This document shows, one piece after another, positions 61,390-64,000 of a stretch of 64,000 bases of DNA (position 1 is its first letter; each line of letters starts with the position of its first letter). The notes beneath the pieces were generated by a model that had not been told where the DNA came from, searched no databases, and worked only from the letters and a program-made list of their open reading frames with translations. A program made the translations under genes and the position numbers. The stretch is from NCBI GenBank assembly GCA_943360385.1, contig CALRIM020000001.1, positions 1 through 64,000 on the forward strand. Reading direction: 5' to 3'. The DNA is from CAJBVG01 sp943360385. Its GTDB lineage: Bacteria > Bacteroidota > Bacteroidia > Sphingobacteriales > Sphingobacteriaceae.

Positions 61390-64000
61390 TTAATTTTTGC
61401 TAACCTTTTTACCTCAACTTGTGTGCCGTTAATTAACAATTTATAAAAATAGATACTAGGAGATAGCTGCTCCAGCTCCATAACCAAGGTGCCTTGTTTG
61501 GTGTTAATTTTCTTCTTAGTTATAAGTGATCCATTAATGTCATAAATTTCTATAGAAGAATTTGTAACATCATCAATTTTATAGGGAATATAAAACTTGT
61601 TATTCACAGGGTTTGGATAACCATCACCTAAGAAACGAGTATTATTTTCAGCAATTAAGGGTTGAACAATATTGTTATTACTTCTTCCTGAATAGGTAGA
61701 ACAGTGCCCAACAGTATCTCCAAAAATAGCTTGAATTAAGTTTGCGGCTTGCTTACTTTCCATCGTTTGTGGGCATTGAGTAGCGAATGAATATAGAAAC
61801 TCTTTCTCTAGAGAATCCATTTCCCAATATGTTCTATTTTCCGATCTTATACTCATTAAAAAGTTACTGTAATCAGCAAAACGCTGATCGCCTTCGTTGT
61901 TTATTAACAATTTGCCCCTATAGCTACTTGCTAGATCATAATTACCTTGAAATAATGCATCGCTAAATTGCACTTTGGTAATATCGTTAGAATAATCCTC
62001 GTCTAAAAAGTCCAAGGCGTTTTCTAACTCATCTGTTAGGTCCATTATTTCCAAGTAATTTGTAACATAAAACATTTTCTCCTTTTCTGTTTTATCAATA
62101 TCTATTTCAATGGCTTTAGGGGTTCTAACTGTTGGGTTATACCCCATTAAATCTTGAATTGTTTCTTTTATACCTGGGAATTCTTCTCTTATTACAGTGT
62201 TCAAGTCAGCATTCAGATTATCATATATAGGCAAATTATAGGTCATTAAGTTTAAAAGACCTTCTTCGCTAATGGAACTAGGTGAATTCAATATTATAGC
62301 CAACACATTTTCCGATAATGGAGAATGGTCAATGAGTATAGTGTTGATATCATCCCAATTTTCTGTGGTATTGAGGAGCGTAATTAACTCTTCGGTATTG
62401 TTTTGATCGAGGTTTCCTGAAACAGTTGTTAATTCGTCGGTAAAAGTATTCGCAATTCCTCTTAAGGCATCGATGTGCAATTTAATGGGAGCTGGCTCAG
62501 ATAGTACTGGCAAAACACAAGAAGTTGCATAATCCACATAATTCTCTTTATTATCTATTACATTAAACCAACTATCATCTGGTAAGGGTGTACAAAAATC
62601 ATTGATATGTCTATAATAATAACTAGGGTTTAATTGATTAGAATTTTTAATTTTTCGCACTGCTAAAGACATACTACTCCCTTGATCAAAAATATTTCCA
62701 GCTGGTGTGGTCTTTGGATATAACGTATTTATTGTATTTGGAACACCCTGATTACCAAAATAATCGTTTATCTCCCAAACTCTTTTTTGAGTATTTATTG
62801 GAGCCTCGTAATACTTGAAGTTATTGCATTTTATCAATAACTTTCTATTATTTCCTTCAGTGACAATAAATGGCTTGTCACTATTCGCCTCAATTTTATT
62901 TCCTACCGTTTTGTTACCGATAAAACCATAGTTCGCAGAAACTGGATCTCCTACTACTTTAATAGCTGTTCCATAATATCTAATGATATTATCCCTGACA
63001 ATAAAATTAGAAGACTGCAACTCTATTGCTGGGCCCTCAGTTGATATTATAGATGTTGGAGGACCAAAATCTCTAATTAAATTACTCTGAATATTATCTC
63101 CATTGGAACCATTTGTTTTAATACAAGATTGAACCAAAGAAAGAAAAGTATTATCATAAATCGTATTATTTGAGTACACATCAAACACTCCATTGATGTA
63201 AACAGCCAAAGGGGAATTATCGAAAGTATTTGTTTTTACTTTTATCGCCCTTGAATTGGTTAGCGTAACGGGGTGGTTAATTCCATTAAAAGTATTATTT
63301 GATATTTCGACTCCTTTCATGTTTATAACGTCTATCCCCTGGCTACTACGGCCTTTGGGGAAAACAACATTAGGATTGGAGCCAAGTATATGCGGATTAT
63401 GCCCTTTTAGTTCGAAATAATCTTCGTTCTCTGAGTAATAATATGGATCTTTTAATCCCCAAGTGGTTGAAGTAAAACTGCTATTCTTAATTATACTTTT
63501 GTTGTAGAGAAAATAATCTTGACCGTAAAATCTAATACTAGTACCATTATTTATAAACTTAGCACCGTCTATTTGCAACATCCCACCTCCTGTACCACTA
63601 ACGTGTGCATTATATCCAAAATCACCTTGATTTAAACTTGCCTTTATTGGCATTGTTATCGTCTCCCCCACAATAATACCTATATGTGCATCTTGAATGG
63701 TCGCATTGTTAATCATTGTTAAATTACCCTTTATGTAATTAACATTATTGTCATCAATTTTACTTTGAACTTCAATGCCAAACCACATAAACTCATCTTG
63801 TGGCGCATTCTGTCCTTTAAACCCCCTTAAAGTACATCCATTCAATTTAAGGTATGCACCTGGCTCAACAATTATTTTACCATATGGACCAAACATTACT
63901 GTAATATCGCTTATCACTAACGATGCTCCAGACTTAATTCTCAATTCGCCTTTTATTTCGAATCGGCTTCCAATTGTACTCCATATTAAGGGATTACTAA
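61386..64000 (-). CDS. T9SS-exported right-handed parallel beta-helix protein, 5' end beyond the window (partial)
   Basis: At least 871 residues. The frame stays open to the right edge (the last residues read STIGSRFEIKGELRIKSGAS), so the true start is outside; a TTG at 63944 is not the start. Residues near the edge form beta-helix turns (SGASLVISDITVMFGPYGKI, IVEPGAYLKLNGCTLRGFKG; later GVEISNNTFNG, IELQSSNFIVRDNIIRYY). A helical middle (~DALRGIANTFTDELTTVSGN onward) follows, then a type-A T9SS sorting domain (GDGYPNPVNNKFYIPYKID, PSIYFYKLLING). It overlaps the next gene by ATGA. Polysaccharide binding or adhesion is possible from the fold; no catalytic motif is seen. Confidence 0.85.
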   Translation of the reverse strand, partial: SNPLIWSTIGSRFEIKGELRIKSGASLVISDITVMFGPYGKIIVEPGAYLKLNGCTLRGFKGQNAPQDEFMWFGIEVQSKIDDNNVNYIKGNLTMINNATIQDAHIGIIVGETITMPIKASLNQGDFGYNAHVSGTGGGMLQIDGAKFINNGTSIRFYGQDYFLYNKSIIKNSSFTSTTWGLKDPYYYSENEDYFELKGHNPHILGSNPNVVFPKGRSSQGIDVINMKGVEISNNTFNGINHPVTLTNSRAIKVKTNTFDNSPLAVYINGVFDVYSNNTIYDNTFLSLVQSCIKTNGSNGDNIQSNLIRDFGPPTSIISTEGPAIELQSSNFIVRDNIIRYYGTAIKVVGDPVSANYGFIGNKTVGNKIEANSDKPFIVTEGNNRKLLIKCNNFKYYEAPINTQKRVWEINDYFGNQGVPNTINTLYPKTTPAGNIFDQGSSMSLAVRKIKNSNQLNPSYYYRHINDFCTPLPDDSWFNVIDNKENYVDYATSCVLPVLSEPAPIKLHIDALRGIANTFTDELTTVSGNLDQNNTEELITLLNTTENWDDINTILIDHSPLSENVLAIILNSPSSISEEGLLNLMTYNLPIYDNLNADLNTVIREEFPGIKETIQDLMGYNPTVRTPKAIEIDIDKTEKEKMFYVTNYLEIMDLTDELENALDFLDEDYSNDITKVQFSDALFQGNYDLASSYRGKLLINNEGDQRFADYSNFLMSIRSENRTYWEMDSLEKEFLYSFATQCPQTMESKQAANLIQAIFGDTVGHCSTYSGRSNNNIVQPLIAENNTRFLGDGYPNPVNNKFYIPYKIDDVTNSSIEIYDINGSLITKKKINTKQGTLVMELEQLSPSIYFYKLLINGTQVEVKRLAKIK

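Overview
The window is chromosomal DNA of a member of the phylum Bacteroidota. Evidence: low G+C by eye; three proteins with type IX secretion (T9SS) C-terminal sorting domains; a TonB-dependent receptor with a carboxypeptidase-like N-terminal domain; the gliding ABC transporter GldA-GldF-GldG; TTTG-N18/19-TAnnTTTG promoters; and the syntenic block rpsU-xerC-hpf-tRNAs-tuf-tRNA-Trp-secE-nusG-rplKAJL-rpoBC. The order within the phylum cannot be fixed from this sequence.

Layout. 1-2.6 kb (minus): hslR, then a membrane protein with a FliF-like periplasmic part and a FliG-like cytoplasmic part in one chain, then a secreted protein cut by the left edge. 2.6-5.2 kb (plus): dapD, a GT4 glycosyltransferase and a degenerate YrdC-like protein. 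5.2-9.4 kb (minus): an MFS transporter, miaA, a pRiA4b ORF-3-like protein and a CCA-adding enzyme. 9.5-15.5 kb (plus): a metal-efflux operon with a small secreted His-rich protein, a CzcA-type RND pump fused to a TolC-like outer-membrane factor, and a lipoprotein adaptor. 15.5-18.7 kb: a four-helix-bundle (S23) gene framed by a 57-bp inverted repeat, a DUF3467 protein, a lipoprotein and an OprP-like porin. 19-34 kb (minus): the transcription/translation core with five tRNAs. 34-38.6 kb: acyl-CoA dehydrogenase, apt, an HhH protein and an OlsF-type aminolipid synthase. 38.9-45 kb (minus): a TonB-dependent receptor followed by an internally duplicated T9SS protein. 45-51.6 kb (minus): a DUF962 protein, rny, zapA, a coiled-coil protein, pheT, radC and rpsT. 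51.7-60 kb: a secreted zinc-dependent phospholipase C/S1-P1-like protein, dnaN, gldAFG with a DUF4340 protein, and glyS. 60-64 kb (minus): two overlapping T9SS genes, the upstream one running off the right edge.

The most unusual gene is the FliF-FliG-like fusion (197-2026). It joins an M-ring-like part and a C-ring-like part in a phylum usually described as non-flagellated, and no other flagellar gene is visible here. The second theme lies between genes. At least a dozen gaps hold blocks of short near-tandem words facing inverted copies of themselves. Each site uses its own word, and several blocks start within a few bases of a stop codon. One such inverted repeat encloses the S23-family gene, whose start codon also sits in a separate 14-bp hairpin.
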